A DNA stretch of 64,000 bases from Gordionus sp. m RMFG-2023 (GCF_954871325.1 NC_088775.1:5319475-5383474); one strand, 5' to 3'. Counted from the stretch's first letter, positions 35,836-51,400 are shown. Notes: generated by a model from the letters alone, not told the origin. Numbers and translations are program-made.

Positions 35836-38406
35836 TTTTTTTTTTAATTTGTGTGTGTCCTTTATATTGAATAATTTTTATAATTTATTACAATTTTATT
35901 TTTTATATTTATCAGCATATGCACAATATATATGAGATTTTTTTATATATCATTGTGCGTGAGTTACCATACAAAGCAGGGCACCATGTTATATAGGGAT
36001 AACGGTGGTGATAGAAATAACGGTTGTGATTTTTTATTTATAATAAATTTATTCTAAAACTAAAAATGATACTAAAAATAAATATAAAATAAGGTATATA
36101 TATATATATGTATTATAAAAAAAACAATTTAAACGAAATACATAGTTAAAGGCTAACATGTTTAAAATAAAAACAATTTAAATCAAACAAAATTTAAAAG
36201 TCAATCTCGATTAACATAGAATATGATTACAAACGTGTAAAATAAATACCTATAGCATTAATTTGAGTTTTTAAAATTTATCGGATATTAGAATAAAATG
36301 ATAAAACAGGAAACTATTTATTTATTTTTGAACTTTTGAATTTGATAATCATAATATTTAATAAAACTTTGAATAATTGGCAGTATTACTGCCATATTTT
36401 ATACTAAAATGATATTATTTATTAAATGTACCAAAATATAAACCAAATATATCATTATGATTGTAATTTAAGAATAGAATTTTAAAAATTTAAAATATGA
36501 GAATATTATATATGAGCTTATTTAGGAACCATATCTTCGATAAGAAACAATAAATATTTTCTTAGAATCCTATCTTCGATAAGAATTAATAAATATATAT
36601 TTAGAACTTAATAAAGTTAATTTTATACTGAATAATTGATATATATTCTATAGTAATATAATATTCTTTCAAACCAGAAAAATTAATGTTTAAAACTTTA
36701 TATTTAAGGTAATATTTGTTGAGGTATTTAATTGAATATAAAATAATTTTTGGACCTATAATCTGCATTTTTACCCCCCCCCCCCCCTGGCTATTGCACT
36801 GCTTCGATGTATTTTTTAAAAAATATTTTATTGCTAATTGTAGGTCAGCATGTTAAAAATAATAATATCCAACATATTTGATTTTTTATGTAGTATAAGT
36901 ATATTATTTTTTATTTATTTTATCTCTGTTTGTTAGGATACGAATAAGAGTAATGTATCCAAATAATCTGTATCATTTTTTTGCTTACTATTTATTTATT
37001 TTTTACCCTTTCTATTTATATTATTTAGTCTAGTTTTTGATTTTGTAGCTACATATTGAGAAATCTTATTTTTTTTCCATATGCAATTGTTTTCCTTAAT
37101 TAATATTTTGAATTTTGATTTCATTTATTATTTTAAATTAATTTTATTTTAACTTCATATATTTAAGTTTCCAATATGTTTTTTAACTTCATTTTCTTGA
37201 TTCTCATTTTTTAAACGTGTTTGCGTTTTATTTTTCTATTTTCTTTTATATATAAATAATTATTAAATCTGTTTCTAATTTTTCGATAAATTTTTATTTA
37301 TTTTAAAATTTATCATATTACAGGTAATAATTTTAATATATTTGATTGATTTGCGCTGATTTTATTTTTGTCCATTTCGTTAGATTTTTTTACAATGATT
37401 TGATTTTTGTTCATTTCTATATTTTATTGTTTATTTGAGCTAATTTTATTTTATTTTATTACTTATCTACCCATGTTTTTTTAAACATCATTTTTATATA
37501 CTGTCGGATTTTCCTCTTTATTATGGGTTTTCTTGTGTAGATTTATTTATTTTTATTATTAATTATGCATCCTTTTATAGATGAAATAAATCTTAACAAT
37601 TTTTAAAAGACATAAATCATCACATTCTATTTGTATATAGATTATAATAAATTAAATTATTAATTATAAATATCCTCTAAATATTATTATAATTGTATAT
37701 AAATTGACGCGTTCTAATAAAAAAAATTATAATAATGGACTTTTTATAATATATTTATACATATATATATTTTTTTTTAACGTTTAATTTTGAAAAGAAT
37801 AAGGTGGTAACGATATGGCGCGAGGTGCGAGTCAATAAAAATATATTTTATTAACTAACTTCTTTTTCTTTTCTTAAGGTATATATACATTTTCTAAAAT
37901 ATAAATTAGAATATATATAAAAACAAAAAAGTAAAAATTTTATAATATAAAAAGTAAGGTTACGCCGTATAAAAAATAAAATTAGATTATAAAAAATAAT
38001 AAAAATTAGATTACAAAAAGTTCAAATGCAAAAAACAAAAAGTAAGATAAAGAATTAGATTATAACGCAACAAATTTAAACAAAGGATATATCTCAAAAA
38101 TAAAATACAAACAAAATTAGTTATGAAAAAAGATTTGTATTCTGATTATTCTTTTATTATAATTAAAAATAAAATTTCAATTCCTATGGGTTTTATAAAA
38201 TAAAATTTTGAAATATATAATTTTTTAAATATACTACCTTTGATTGTTTTCTTTAAATAATTAACTAGTATAAATTAGGATCAAATTACCTGTTCATTTT
38301 CAATTTACCTGTCTCTCTATCTCACATTTCTCTTCAACGAGAGTTACGCCCAAGAAACGATCCTTCATGATCATATGTGAACAAATTTTGTATAAAAAAT
38401 TTAAAA
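35836..38406. other. Non-coding gap upstream of IFT122
   Basis: AT-rich DNA with a run of about 15 C near 36775 and T-rich stretches between 36850 and 37500. No exons were recognised. The IFT122 promoter should lie toward the right end (ACGAGAGTTACGCCC at about 38338 is a local GC-richer spot), but no specific element can be named. Confidence 0.45.
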
Positions 38407-41400
38407 ATGCTCAAAAAATTAAGTATATTAGAAATCTACCGAACTAAGATAAAGTATATATATAGCCTATTTGATCTAGCTATAGACGAAAAAAGAAAAT
38501 TATTTATTTTGGGAATTAATCATGATATATCGATTTTTCATTTATTAAAATTTCAATTCGTAAGAAAGATAGAAGGTTTAATTTTATTAAATATTATATT
38601 ATTATGTATAATAGCTCATCAAGATGATATAAAATGTTTGATATACACATCAAATTTCGAATATTTTTTCTCTGGTTCTATAGACAAGGTTGTAATACAA
38701 TGGTCTGCAGAAAATTTTCAACCAATCCTTAAATTTATGTTATTAATATTAGTATTTTATGGTTAAACATTTTTTAGATTTCAAGAACCTCTACTCTGCT
38801 TATCGTACAATAATAATTATCAAATATTATTAGCTTGCAGTTCTACTGAATATGGTATTTAAATTTAAATCAAATATAATATTATTGATAACAGGCCTAT
38901 GGATTAGTTCTAAAAAATCAATAGAAAAGCATTATTTATATAATATAAACTGTTGTAAATGGAATAATAAAGGAAATCATTTTGTTTTAGGCCTAAGTAA
39001 TGGTTCTATATTTATAGGAGATGAAGTATTAAATAATTATACAAATAAACAAAGATTTAATTTCTAGAATGGTGAAAAAATATTAAATTTCAAAACTCAT
39101 AAAAATCCTATTATTTCTATAGTATGGATTCAAAAGTTTATAAATTATTTTAATATATTAATTTAAATGTTATATATGTAGTGATGTATTAGTTGCCTTA
39201 AATGATGAAGGTCTGCTAAGCTTTTACAATGCCAATGGAGAACAGGTATATTTATAAAATATAAATCAATGCAATCCAACCTTTCCTACAAAATATATTA
39301 GATCATGTTTTTACCAAAATATTAACATTTGCATGGCCTGGCTCGGATTTAAAAAAAATTTTTTTTGGTCTGGTCAAATGATATAAGTATTTGTGTATAT
39401 ATCAGGCCTATTTTTTCAAATCTTCCTTTATTTTTTTAAATATAGTTTAAATTTTAACAATGAATGCAATTGTATTTTTGTTCTTTCTATAAAAAACGAA
39501 AAATATTAGTTCCTTGTTTCTTGCAAAAATTGTAAAATATATATTATTTTATTTTAAAATTTAGGCTAACATTTTTTTTTTTTAAAAAGGCCCAGGCTAG
39601 TGTTGTTAGATGCCTCCATTTTTTTACTCAACAGTAGATTTAGCTATAAGAAGCAGAAAGGTTTTAACATCTATAAGCAAAATCTTGAGGCTGACTAAAT
39701 TATTGGGTTAGCCATTTTTAAAAATCAAGCCATTTAACAACACATTCCCAGTCCAAAGCTAATTTTGGCAGGGTATGAGCCAGGCCTACTTTTTCAGACA
39801 TCTAATTAGTGTGAATGAAGAAAATATCGAAAAAAATTAATACAAGCTAAAATGTAAAAGACTAACATTTGAATCAATCATAGCAGGCAGCAAAATAAAT
39901 ATAAAGGCTTGCAATAAATACAATATTTGAATGGTTAAATATAGGAAATCCCTCTTTAAATGTGGCGGAGGAGTATTTATCATAAAATAAAATTATTAAG
40001 TTATGGATGTATACAATACAAGTGTAAGTGTCATGTAATAAAGGCAAGTCAATTTAATAAGCATGGTACCATAGCTTACTGCTATTAAGTTTGTATAGGG
40101 TAAATAAATTAAATTGTGAGAAAGCTAAAATATGGAAAAAAATAAAATTATTTAGCTTTAAAAAAAATGCAAATTTAAATAAATGAGAAACAAATCTTTT
40201 GTCAATAAAAATTATTCTAAAAATGTAAAACAAATCTTTTGTAACAATAAAAATTATTCTAAAAATGTAAAAAAAAAATAATAAATTAAAAATTTTAGGC
40301 CAGGTCGTAAAATGAGAAAATAAAATGTCGGGTTCATCGTTTTTGAAAAAGAAAGGAAAAGTCTTTTAATTTACTTTGGATTTTGCGAATATTGATTTAA
40401 TTTAAGATGATTACATTTCAAAAAATTATAGTCAAGTCAGGAACACCTGAATTCATACAATTTTACCTTACAATAATCGAATTCAAATTGAGGAAATTTG
40501 GTCCATAGGGCTAATGAACAAATTCAACTATAATATCTTTTCATAAATCACGAAAACTCAACCACTCTAAAATTTGTGAGTGAAAGAAGTAGAAAAAAAA
40601 AAGACATCTTCTCCTTTCTTTTTAATATTAACTAAATTAGGAAAAATAAATAAAAAGACATGGACAACAAATGTCAGGTTCATTTTCTTTCCACCGAAAA
40701 AAAAGTAGTGTTGTGTTAAATGGCTCACTCAATATTTTATTCAAAAAAAAATATTACGCAAGCCTGAAGATTTTGTGCGTAGATGCTATAAAGGTTTGGA
40801 TCGAGGTTTAGGCAATATTTTTCTGGCTTAAATATTGAATTTGTCCTTTTTTAAAAATCTATTCCAATCGAACCGTTTAACAACACTGGAAAGAAGTATT
40901 TTTTTTTAAGAAAATAAGTTATTTACATCTAAAAATGCATATAAATACATTTAATTTGAATAACAAGTATAGCAATTCCTGAAAAGTTAAAGTAGTGCCA
41001 AGCTAATATATACATAAAATGGCGAATCTATTTCCTCAAAGAAGAGGCCTAAAAATTAGGTATCAAAAAAAATCCATTAAACAAGGGAATTAGTAGATGG
41101 ATGGTTAAATGAAATATAAACAGAAAGCCGCGATTTTCGATATTAAGAAATTGGCGGGGTGACGCATGGACCAACAAAGTAAAGAGCGTAATAAGTATCA
41201 GGTCGCTTCTTACGCGATTTAAGTTGCGCGTGTAAAGGAAGGCTCTCCTGAGATATTTCCTCCCGACATTCTTGAATAAGACAAGACTCGAAAGTCTTCG
41301 CAAGAGATTGAAATCCAACCATAGATAAATATCAATGCTTAACGAATCAATCCTCGTGCCTATCCAATACCGAAATTTCCTCTATTTATTTTGTTCCAAA

Positions 41401-42395
41401 ATGGCCCCTGATTTTTCAGCATTCTTTTTTTTAAAGGGATAGACCCGCCATTTTTTTTATATTAGCTCGACATTACCCTTAATCTTTAACAACGAACAGA
41501 CCAGTTTTCGTAAAAAAAAGAATGATAACGAATGTGATTGGCTGAAAGCCATGCCCCGTTGGCATTACCTTGAAACGAGTTGATTCTTTTCTGTCATTGG
41601 AGGAAATTTTTATCAATTAATTTATACCCTTTAGACGGATTAAAAAAAAATTGATAATGGGTAGCCGCTTAATTTTTCCTGCATACCTCTATTATGAGAA
41701 ATCGAGAATCTATATACTCCATACAATGTATATTTAGAGAGTATTCCTTTAGTTAACGCATTAAAATATTTCTTTTAGTACATGCTTCCTCCTATTATCG
41801 AAATAAATACACGGGTAGTGATTATATGACGTTTAAACAACTGCCAAAATTTATTAAAGTCCAATAAGACCCATGTTAGTTCGATCTACTATATAATCCC
41901 CCCACCCCCTTGACCCTTGCTGGATTCGAACCCAGAACTATCGGATTGTGTTTCACGTACCGAACCGACTAGGCTACAGACGTTACTCAGAAAACAGAAC
42001 ATTTTTATATATAATAATGATTAAATTACCAACGCTATCAAATATTTTAATAAAATCAAATAACATTTAACGCCTAAATATAATGACTACTTACCAAAAA
42101 AAAAATCTTTATTTATGCCTGTACTCATTTTTTATACAAACCATTCCCCTTTGGCTCGTAATGCCATCCTCTCAACGTTTAAACTTATGACTATTTTTAA
42201 GACCAATAAATCGAAGACGTTAAGCTTTAAAGCCACGTTGCTGGTATCTGTGCAACCAGCGGAAAGCTATTGCGATTACATTATCGTAGGTGGCGTGATG
42301 GGTATATTCGAAATATATAACAGAGATGGAATCGAGATTACGAACTCAACCATTCTACCTTCCCCCATGGCCGAGTATGTTAATGATAAAATTAA

Positions 42396-42426
<31 letters not shown>

Positions 42427-45400
42427 TCTTATTCGAAATTTAAAAAAAAAAATTTTTTTAAAGTGATATCAAATCCGGAAATATTACTTGTTGCGCCATT
42501 TATCATTCCGAATCTCGTCAGGATAACTTTATGGTAAATATATATATTTTTGATAAATTACGGAGCTTTGAAACCTGGACGAATGAACAAAAAGGAGTTC
42601 TAATTTCCGGTTCTGGATATTTTTTTTTTTTAAAAGTGGTTTCCCGTTTTTATTTTTTGTTATGACCGGCTCCTAGAAAATAATGGTTTCCGGTTGTGAT
42701 TCCCTATGTTCTTAGAGTTCCGCTTTAAACGAACGGGCAAAACTTCTCTTTTTTTTTATAAAATGGAGATTAATTTAATTTTTTTTATTTAAAGTTATTC
42801 GGGACCAATCTATGCGAAATATGTTCGCATAAACTCAACTTGGGTATCGAGATTATACACGCCATCTATTTTAACGTGTACGCCTTCGTCCAAATATCTA
42901 CCGATATAATTGTCCAGGATTTATTGAGTCATAAGAAAGGTTTCCTTATATATATATATATATATATTATATAATCCATATTGAAGCTTATTGCCGTATT
43001 TTATTACAGGGCCCTATGTTAATTAATGTAATTTTGACAAAGCCGCAGAACCTTTTCAATAATTTTCAATTTTGGCCCTTTCCCTATATTTATTGTCCAA
43101 AAAAGTAATCGTCATTGGGCCCTTTTCATCGAAATATATATTAAGCATCGAGATAATTATTAATGGATTGCAGTGAAATGGCAAGTCAAACGCCGCGGGC
43201 ATCAAATTAACGAAATCTCTGATTTTAGTCGATATTTTTTTTTGTTAATAAATTGAGTTAACCTTTTTGCATCGCTAACGCCTGATTGCATTTACCATGC
43301 TTTGTTGTAATCAATCTATTTTATTTTTTTTTTAAAAAACAAGCAATAATAAAATGCAGAGATGTCATAACCAACGTAGCCTTGTATCGTAACAAATTGA
43401 TGGTAAGGATTTTTTATTGCAATTATAATTTTTCTATTTATTAAGATCCTTTTTTTTTTATTAAAAAATTGATAAATTTTTGAGAGTTCGGAAGAAAAGT
43501 TGGTTAGTAATTGGAATTATCTTAGAAAAGTAATTATGCCCCAAAACCCCCTAATTTAAAAATATTTAAAATAAATTTTTTCTGATAAAATTATTGTTCC
43601 ATTTTGGGAACACAAGTTAACCCTATTGTATAATTTTTACTTATAGTTTATAGTTATCAGAAAACGGCAAGCTTCGGGCCGGGCCGAATATTTTAAAAAC
43701 GATTCATCATATTTAAAAAAATATAATATATATCAGAGATCTGCAGAGGTACCATTTGCACTGCCCGGCCCAGATTTATTTGAAATATATTACAATTATT
43801 TTTAATTTTTATAGCTAGCGATTTAAAAATATATATTAGGCCCGGCCCAGGTATATTTAAAAAAATTAAAATATGGCCCTGCCCGTATTTCGGGTTAGGC
43901 CAGGCCTGTAGGTCTCTGATATACATATAAAATTGTATCATAGAATGAGTACAATTGGCACCTGAATAATTTTTTCAAGATTTGATTGGCATTGAAAGTG
44001 TAAAAATTACAAATTATCTATTTGTCAAACATTCGCCAAAAAAAAATTTGATATTTTTTAAATATTTTAAGGTTTTGACAAGAGGAAACAAACTTATCGT
44101 ATACGAATCCTCCTTGACTCCCGACAAATCTTTGCACTACAGAATTGTGGAGCGCCATGTTGACGTGTTTGATTCCATCGATATACCTCCCCCATTCGCT
44201 AAGGATAAACCTAAAATTCGCGGCGATCTAAGGATGATAATAGATAAAAATCACGCGTATTTGTTGATAAACGCGTTGGACGAAAAGAGCAAATGCTTGA
44301 TTTTGAGGAGGACTTGTGTAAGTAGCGCTGACGTAAATAACCGGGCCTCTTATTCCGGCGTAAATCCAGAGTGGCAATATCATAGATATAATTTCGCCAT
44401 TTTATCGGCAATTTTGTTGCAATCGGACAGATGTTTGTACGTTTTAGGCGCGGATATTCGGGTATATACTTTTTTTGATGATGATTAAAATATATTAAAA
44501 AAAATTAAAAAATGTGCATTTGCCGATTTTGGAAGCCCATCGGATCAGTTAACGTTGGTCTATAACCGATATTATATCGAATTTATTTATTTTACTACCA
44601 GACCTGGTTTCGAGGGCCGATAATGCTACGATCTTAAAAATACGGGCCAGGCTGATTTTACATATAAAAAGATACATTTGTCGTATTAACCATTATTTAA
44701 AATTAATTTGTTTAAATATTTATCATATTTATAAATAGTCGCCCGATTTTAATGTATCACATGTAGAACTCGTGATTTCTTTAAAAAGGGACGAGATTTT
44801 ATAATTATAAATGACTTTTTAACATTTCGGAGTTGAGAATTTATCACCTTTAGTTTTAGAGTTGTGTTGGTAAATTGTATGAGTTATTAATTCATTCGCT
44901 TTACATATTTTCCATGTGAAATCATTTGCAAAATAATGCCATTAAATAATTTAGAAATTAATAATCCAGACCTGGCCAAGAAATTTCTGGAACAAAAATC
45001 TCGGGCCGGGTTTGAATATTTTGTAGGATCCGTTTTCGGGAGCAGCCTAACATTTTGACCTAGCTTCAAGTCTCTGATCTATTTTATACGTTATATTAAA
45101 TTAAATGAGTACCGACATTTTTAAAAAAAAATAAAATAGATATATCAGCTGTCCTTCGATAATGACGCGTCAAGCATTAGCGTCCCGCATGCAAGGAGCA
45201 TAGTAATCCCTGTCGAGATTTATCGGTACAAAAACATGTCCGATTTTTCGAGTATTACGGGTTCGCTCTTTATAAACCACCCGTTTAACATGTCATTGGC
45301 CTGCATTTTAAATGTCCGCCGCCAAGTTGGTAGCGATTCGAAGAACAATGCCAATTGTAACGTCGAAGGGTTGATCGGTAACGAGAGCACTATGATAATT

Positions 45401-48400
45401 TTGCCTCTGGATCTCAATTTACGTGACAAAGGGAAAGGAATCAGCTTATGCTACGAAGTATTAATATTTATTAATTTTTTTTAATGGGAAATAGATCGGA
45501 GGTAAGAAAATCCCGTTTAAATCTTCATTTCCGCCAAAATATAGGATCGACTTATTACTAAATAGCCAAAAAAATGCAAAAGAAAATATAAAAAAACCTG
45601 AATAAAATACGAAAAATAAAGATGCCACCTAATACCTTAAAAACAAACCAAAATAGGGTGTCCTTTTTATGCCTATACTAAAAAAACAATAAAGTATTCC
45701 AAATTATGTCTACCAGGACATAGCCTTTTCTAATGTTTTTATAGTTGTAATTTATTTCCTTGTATGAGTAACATCATTTCATAATAAAATTAATGAATTT
45801 TTACAAAAAAATGTAACCAATATTAATGGAAAAATTTTTATGAAGAATTAAGTTTAAATTTTTATCTTTTCCTTAATTCATATTAATCGGCTAAAAATCT
45901 ATGAGCAAATAGCGAGGAAAATGCAAAAAAAAAGAACAGGACAAGTGGAGAATAAAGATAGGCTTAGGTTATGCTTAAGCTTTGTTGACTAAAATTTCTG
46001 TCCTAAATCTACAAATCAAATTTTATCATGATATAAGTTCACCCTAAATTAAATTTGCTCGATATTAATGCTTATAATTAGGTAATGGCTAAATCGACTC
46101 AGGCGCCAGCCAGAGAAAATCCGTTTACATTAAGGGATCTTAATTTATATTAGTTTCTTCCAAATTCGAGCTGCTATTTTTTTTAAGAAAAAAAATTCCA
46201 GGTTAAAATGTCAGATTTTGGCTAAAAACTTGGTTTAGCGGATTTTTTGGCCGGCTAAAAATTGGTTTAAACGGCTAAAGATGTAGTAAATACGGAACTA
46301 TACTTTTTTACTTAAAAAAAATACTAACAAGTGGGTTGTCATTTTGTAAAAAAAAAAAGAATCCCCACATCGTATAAATACTTGCTTACAAATATGACAA
46401 AATTTTTAGCGTTGTGTTTATTTTTAAAAAATACAGCTTTGTTGTTTAATATGTTTTTTTTTAAAAAACACAAAAGCTATTTTGCGTTTTTAATAATTTA
46501 CACGTTATCATTTGAATTTGAAACGCGTTATTTAAAATTTACGACAAAAACGCAAACGCTTCAATTTGAAGAACTTATTGACCTTTCAGCGTTTTATGCT
46601 TGATTTAATTAACGAAACTTATAATTTCAGGAAAAATTCGGTAAGAAATCGATAACTAGCTTCAGTTGGCATCAACACGCTCCCACCATGTATTGCTACC
46701 TCGCGGAACGTGAACCGCATTTGAAGGACGCCGAGCTAGACGGCGTCCATGTATCTCTCACCGTTTGTTACGACAACGAAATTTTATATCAATTGGACGA
46801 CTTACAAAAAGTAAGTTCTTTTTTAAAAAAATGTTATATACAAATTCCCTACAACGATATTTTTTGGTATATATGAATAATACTATTATCCACCCTTTGT
46901 TATTACAATCTTTCACTCACTAAAAAGGGTTGCAAGATTTTATTTTTTGACGCGAACATAATTTACCTACTATCTGTTACATCTTCCGAATCACCCTTTT
47001 CAATAATCATACCGCTAGAAATTGTTATAGATCGCTTGTCTGTCAAAAAATTATACGGGTATATATATGTATATATATATGATTGGTGTCGTGTTTTATA
47101 GACGTTTACGTGACATTCCTTGTCAATTTATTATTTCTACAAAATCGTTAAAAGCCGGTAAATAATCAGATTTTTTTAAAAAATATATAAATAACACTAC
47201 TACTCTATTTTGTAATATAGCGAATGCGTACAAATTCTGGAGGGATGTTATAATATCGGTGATCTCGGTCAGCAAGATAACAAGACACCTGACAATGTGG
47301 AACTAGAAAATATGTTTTATAAACTTGGTAGTGCCGCCTTTATAGCATCGGATTTAAGGGCTGCCTTAAAATGTTTAGCTTTTTCTAAGACCCATCGTTT
47401 TATATCCCAGTCTCTATTTTTGGAAGATGTATTGAGCCATAATCTGTGTCAGGATTCTGCAGATAAGGGCGGCTCAAAGGGTATACTTGAGTACCTCGAA
47501 GCGCGTTTAATGAAAGTAATATTTATTTATACGCTTTTAAGTACCTCCTTAATATCAGGGTAAGTTAAGAAAGAGAAATGGCTGATATTTCATTATATTT
47601 CCGAATTTGATCTGAATGCAGCTCACTATTTCTCTTTTTTTTCGCTTTTTGAAGAGGTTTGAATTCTAAACTGTGTTCACCTTCATTAAGAAAGAAGAAG
47701 AGAGAAAAGAAACGGAAAGAAAAATCTACAAAATTAGTTTATGGGAGGGCTTTCTTTTTAATGTAAAAGAATTATGTATCATAAAATTATGATATATTAT
47801 GCGACTTTGTTTATTAAATATCGCTAATTAGTAAATTGTTAGCGGCTCAATTTAGACCGATATAGATAGACCGGACCTGATTTATGACCGATTGTTTTAA
47901 AATCAGATCGAATATAGTTTTTTTTAAAAAAATCTCGATATCTTTGATCCAAAAAAATTATAAATCTTTAAATTAATATTTCCTCGATTATATCGGTAAT
48001 CGAATCTTAAATAGCCCGATATCTCGAAACCTTTGCAAACTAAACTCTCTAAACAACCGTCTCTCGTCACAATCGATTCTGTCAATCGGATCAGTCCGAA
48101 TCACGATGTTCGTAAAATCGAGTCTGACGTGAGTGATGATAAGAAGTGCGAAGCATCAGCGAACCAGGAGGATTTGATTGATCAAGGCAAATACCAAGAG
48201 GCTTTTGAATATTTCTCCGAAAATAAATTGAATGATAAGTTTTATTTTTTCTCAATACGAAATAAACAGTTTTCTTAACAATTTAAAAATGACAAAGATA
48301 AGTTTTCAACAAAAAAAAGAAATAAAATAGTTGGGGAGGGGGGGGGGGCAAAGAAGGGCTTTCACTGACTCCGAGGCCACTATGCGATTTGAGTTGATTT

Positions 48401-51400
48401 TAACATTTTAAGAGAGGATCCATGATCACCAATAATTTGAGAAATATTTTTACCTAGAATCTTAAAATGATATCATAAGGGGAGCCTAGGGACCCATTGG
48501 TAGAAATAACAGTTGGGATGGTGTGAATATCAGAAAAGTCGTGATACTTTCTAATTTTTAATCCTTTCAGCTGTGATAATCGGATCAATGTCCACGACAT
48601 CAATTATTAAATGGCGATATTGGATAAATTTTTATTTTCGTTTTTTTCTCAACAAAACTCTTTATACAAAAGAAAAATGGTAATATAATTTTTTTGATAT
48701 TACTAGTATCAAAATCGGCCAATAAAAATTGACATTGGTGCATCCATTATTGTATATTAATATATTTTTTTGAAGAATTCTTGATTTGGGAACGCTACTT
48801 ATTACTAAATTACGGGAAACTGATCGCGAAAAGGAGCCCCGCAAATTACTAAACGTAGCCTTGCTCAGTGGAAACATCCTCTACCACAGCAGCCGGTTTC
48901 AACCTGGTTCGAACGATTTTAGGAGATGTCAAAATTATTACGAACAGTTGTTGAACCTTTGCGACAGTAAGGAAGCTAACATTTGGGATTTGGAGATCCG
49001 CGAAAAATGGAAAATAATTTTTAACAGACTCTTATGTTTGTACTTTACATCTATGTCGGGTTGCATTGCCGCCACCCGAATTAATGGCAGCAAGAATCAG
49101 GATACCAATGCCGGTAATTGCGATATCAGCGTTAGTCTATCCGCAGAAAAACTGAACCAAAACCTCTTAATGTTGTGCGACAGATATAGGAATACATTCC
49201 CCGGCGACCAAAAACTTTATGTTGCTTACTTCGATAATCTTGTCGAGATGGAATTATTTGATCCGATTGAAGATAGTATGATTTCATTTTTTTTACAAAA
49301 AATATTTGAATTTAATCACTTTTACCATTTAAAAAAAACTTTTTTCAAAGATTAATACATATATATCTATAGTTTCTTAATAATAAATTTAACGTAATTG
49401 TATTTTTTTTTTAAAAACCGCTTTCCCGGTGGAGTAAACGATCATTTACATTTACGTTTATATTCTTTTATTTAAATTTATTTATAGTTTTAAAGACCAA
49501 AGATATTGAAGGACTAACGAATGTTAACCTAGAATCCCTGTTAGGAGATATGATCGATTGCGCTATAAATCAAAAGTGTTATCGAGACGTTTCCTATTAT
49601 TATAACGTTCTAGCCAATCGTGTTATCAAACAAAATTGTAAAATATAATTTTTAAAAAAATCTATTTTATAATTATTCATATATATTTGTGGGTTTTATT
49701 TTTTGGTTTACGCATGATATAAAAAACTGTGTCAAATGGAGAAAAAAAAAATATTTGAGGATATGCTTAAGCAAACCTTTTGACAAACCCCCCCCAGCTG
49801 ATTGTTACCACTAAAATTATTTATTCCTTATTATATTTCGATTCCAAAAAATTAAACCTAGTTTATTTTTTTCTAATATATATATATATATATATATTGA
49901 TTAAAATTAAATAATACTTTTTAATTTTAAAAAATAATCAACATAAGTTTAAAAATATATATATATCACATTAAATTGAAGGAAGAAAGAAAATTTAAAT
50001 ATTTAAAATTGTTTTTATAAATTCGTAATATTAAAATGGGGATATACAAAATATTTCAAAAATTGGAAGAAAAAAAATATGAATACATAATTATTATTTT
50101 TTGTATATTTGATCAGCAACCATTTCCGTTAGACTGGCTACGTGCTTGCGCAATTCCGAGTTATATTACGTGTACGATAAAATCTATCAATTTTCGGTGA
50201 TTTTTTATTAAAAATTAAATATCCTTAGTTGTTTTGTGTTGTTTTTGCTTCGAAAATTCGCGACTAACTTTGTTTTAGCTTCCTTCCTTTAACTTTTTTT
50301 TAAAATGCCTATAAATTCTCGAGCAAGGTGGAACCGAGAGAGCCACCATGTTTAAAAGAAGTCGGAAGAAAGTTTCGTGAAATCGATTATTTGGCGTTGA
50401 AGGAAATCGGTTTTCCAATTATAAATCTGAGGAGTCATTTAAAAACGGGAAATTTTTTTTTTTACTTTTCTTATAACTTTAAAACCACAATCTCTTTGAT
50501 GGGTCAAATATCAACTCAAATTATATCATTTTATCCGTTGAATCATGTTATAAAAGAATTATTTTATTTTTTTAAAAAATCTCTTTTATGAGTAATGGTA
50601 TGTGAACTATTTAAGAAATGGCTTAAATATTTGTATTTAAATTTACGCTTCGTTTAAGATGATATTTTTTTTTTAAATCAAAACATTACTCCTGATCAGT
50701 AATAATGTGTATGATTTTTTTTTTGTTTTTTTGCTCCTAATGCATTAAGAGATATAAATGTTCTAACTTAATCTACTTAAATATTTAAATCAACTTTTTT
50801 TAGGTTAACCCTTTTTCGTTGCATACCAATGAAGACGTATATAATATGTGTCGGTACTTATTTCCTCGCCTCGCTCATCAAACCAAAGATCGCGATTATC
50901 CTCTAGCACCTAAAGGAATTTCCGTATATAAAGTGGCTTGGTTATTACTGGAATTAACCATAAAATTGAAAATATTATCCCCGAATTTGATGAAAAGCCT
51001 AAATGATTGCATCCATCGATTCACCCCAAACGAGGATACGTTGATTGAGTATCAAATGGAGTCTACTCTTGATTTGATGAATTTTAATCTGGTCGGTATT
51101 GATAGGTGAATTTATGTTTTAAAATAATTATAATTGTCGAGTGTTCGTATTATTTTATTTCGTGATAATACTTTTATGCATTATATTTTGTTGCTATCGT
51201 AGAATAGGAAAAGATATCTGGGAGCATCCTTTTATGGTGTGCCTTCAAATTAATTTTAGTATCAGGATCCAGTGATATTGTTATAAATGATGTTTTAAAA
51301 TTATATTTTATAAAGCACGAAAGAAAAATTTATTAACCATCACCATCTGGGCATCTCCTCCATCGATAGGAACCGTTTGTTGTTGAATCTAAAATACATA

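Noticed and set aside
38407-39245. Separate small WD40 gene distinct from the 42-53 kb gene
   Set aside because: Its last exon ends in phase with the exon at 42202, and the combined protein aligns continuously with IFT122, so one gene is the simpler reading.
41900-41985. Functional tRNA gene on the minus strand
   Set aside because: A and B boxes are good but the acceptor stem cannot pair and no CCA-adjacent discriminator layout fits. A SINE head explains it better.
45236-45429. Minus-strand frame opposite IFT122 exon 12
   Set aside because: Antisense shadow of a coding exon.
46331-46603. 90-codon frame inside IFT122 intron 12
   Set aside because: It lies between two exons that join in phase, has low-complexity Phe/Lys-rich content and no homology I recognise.
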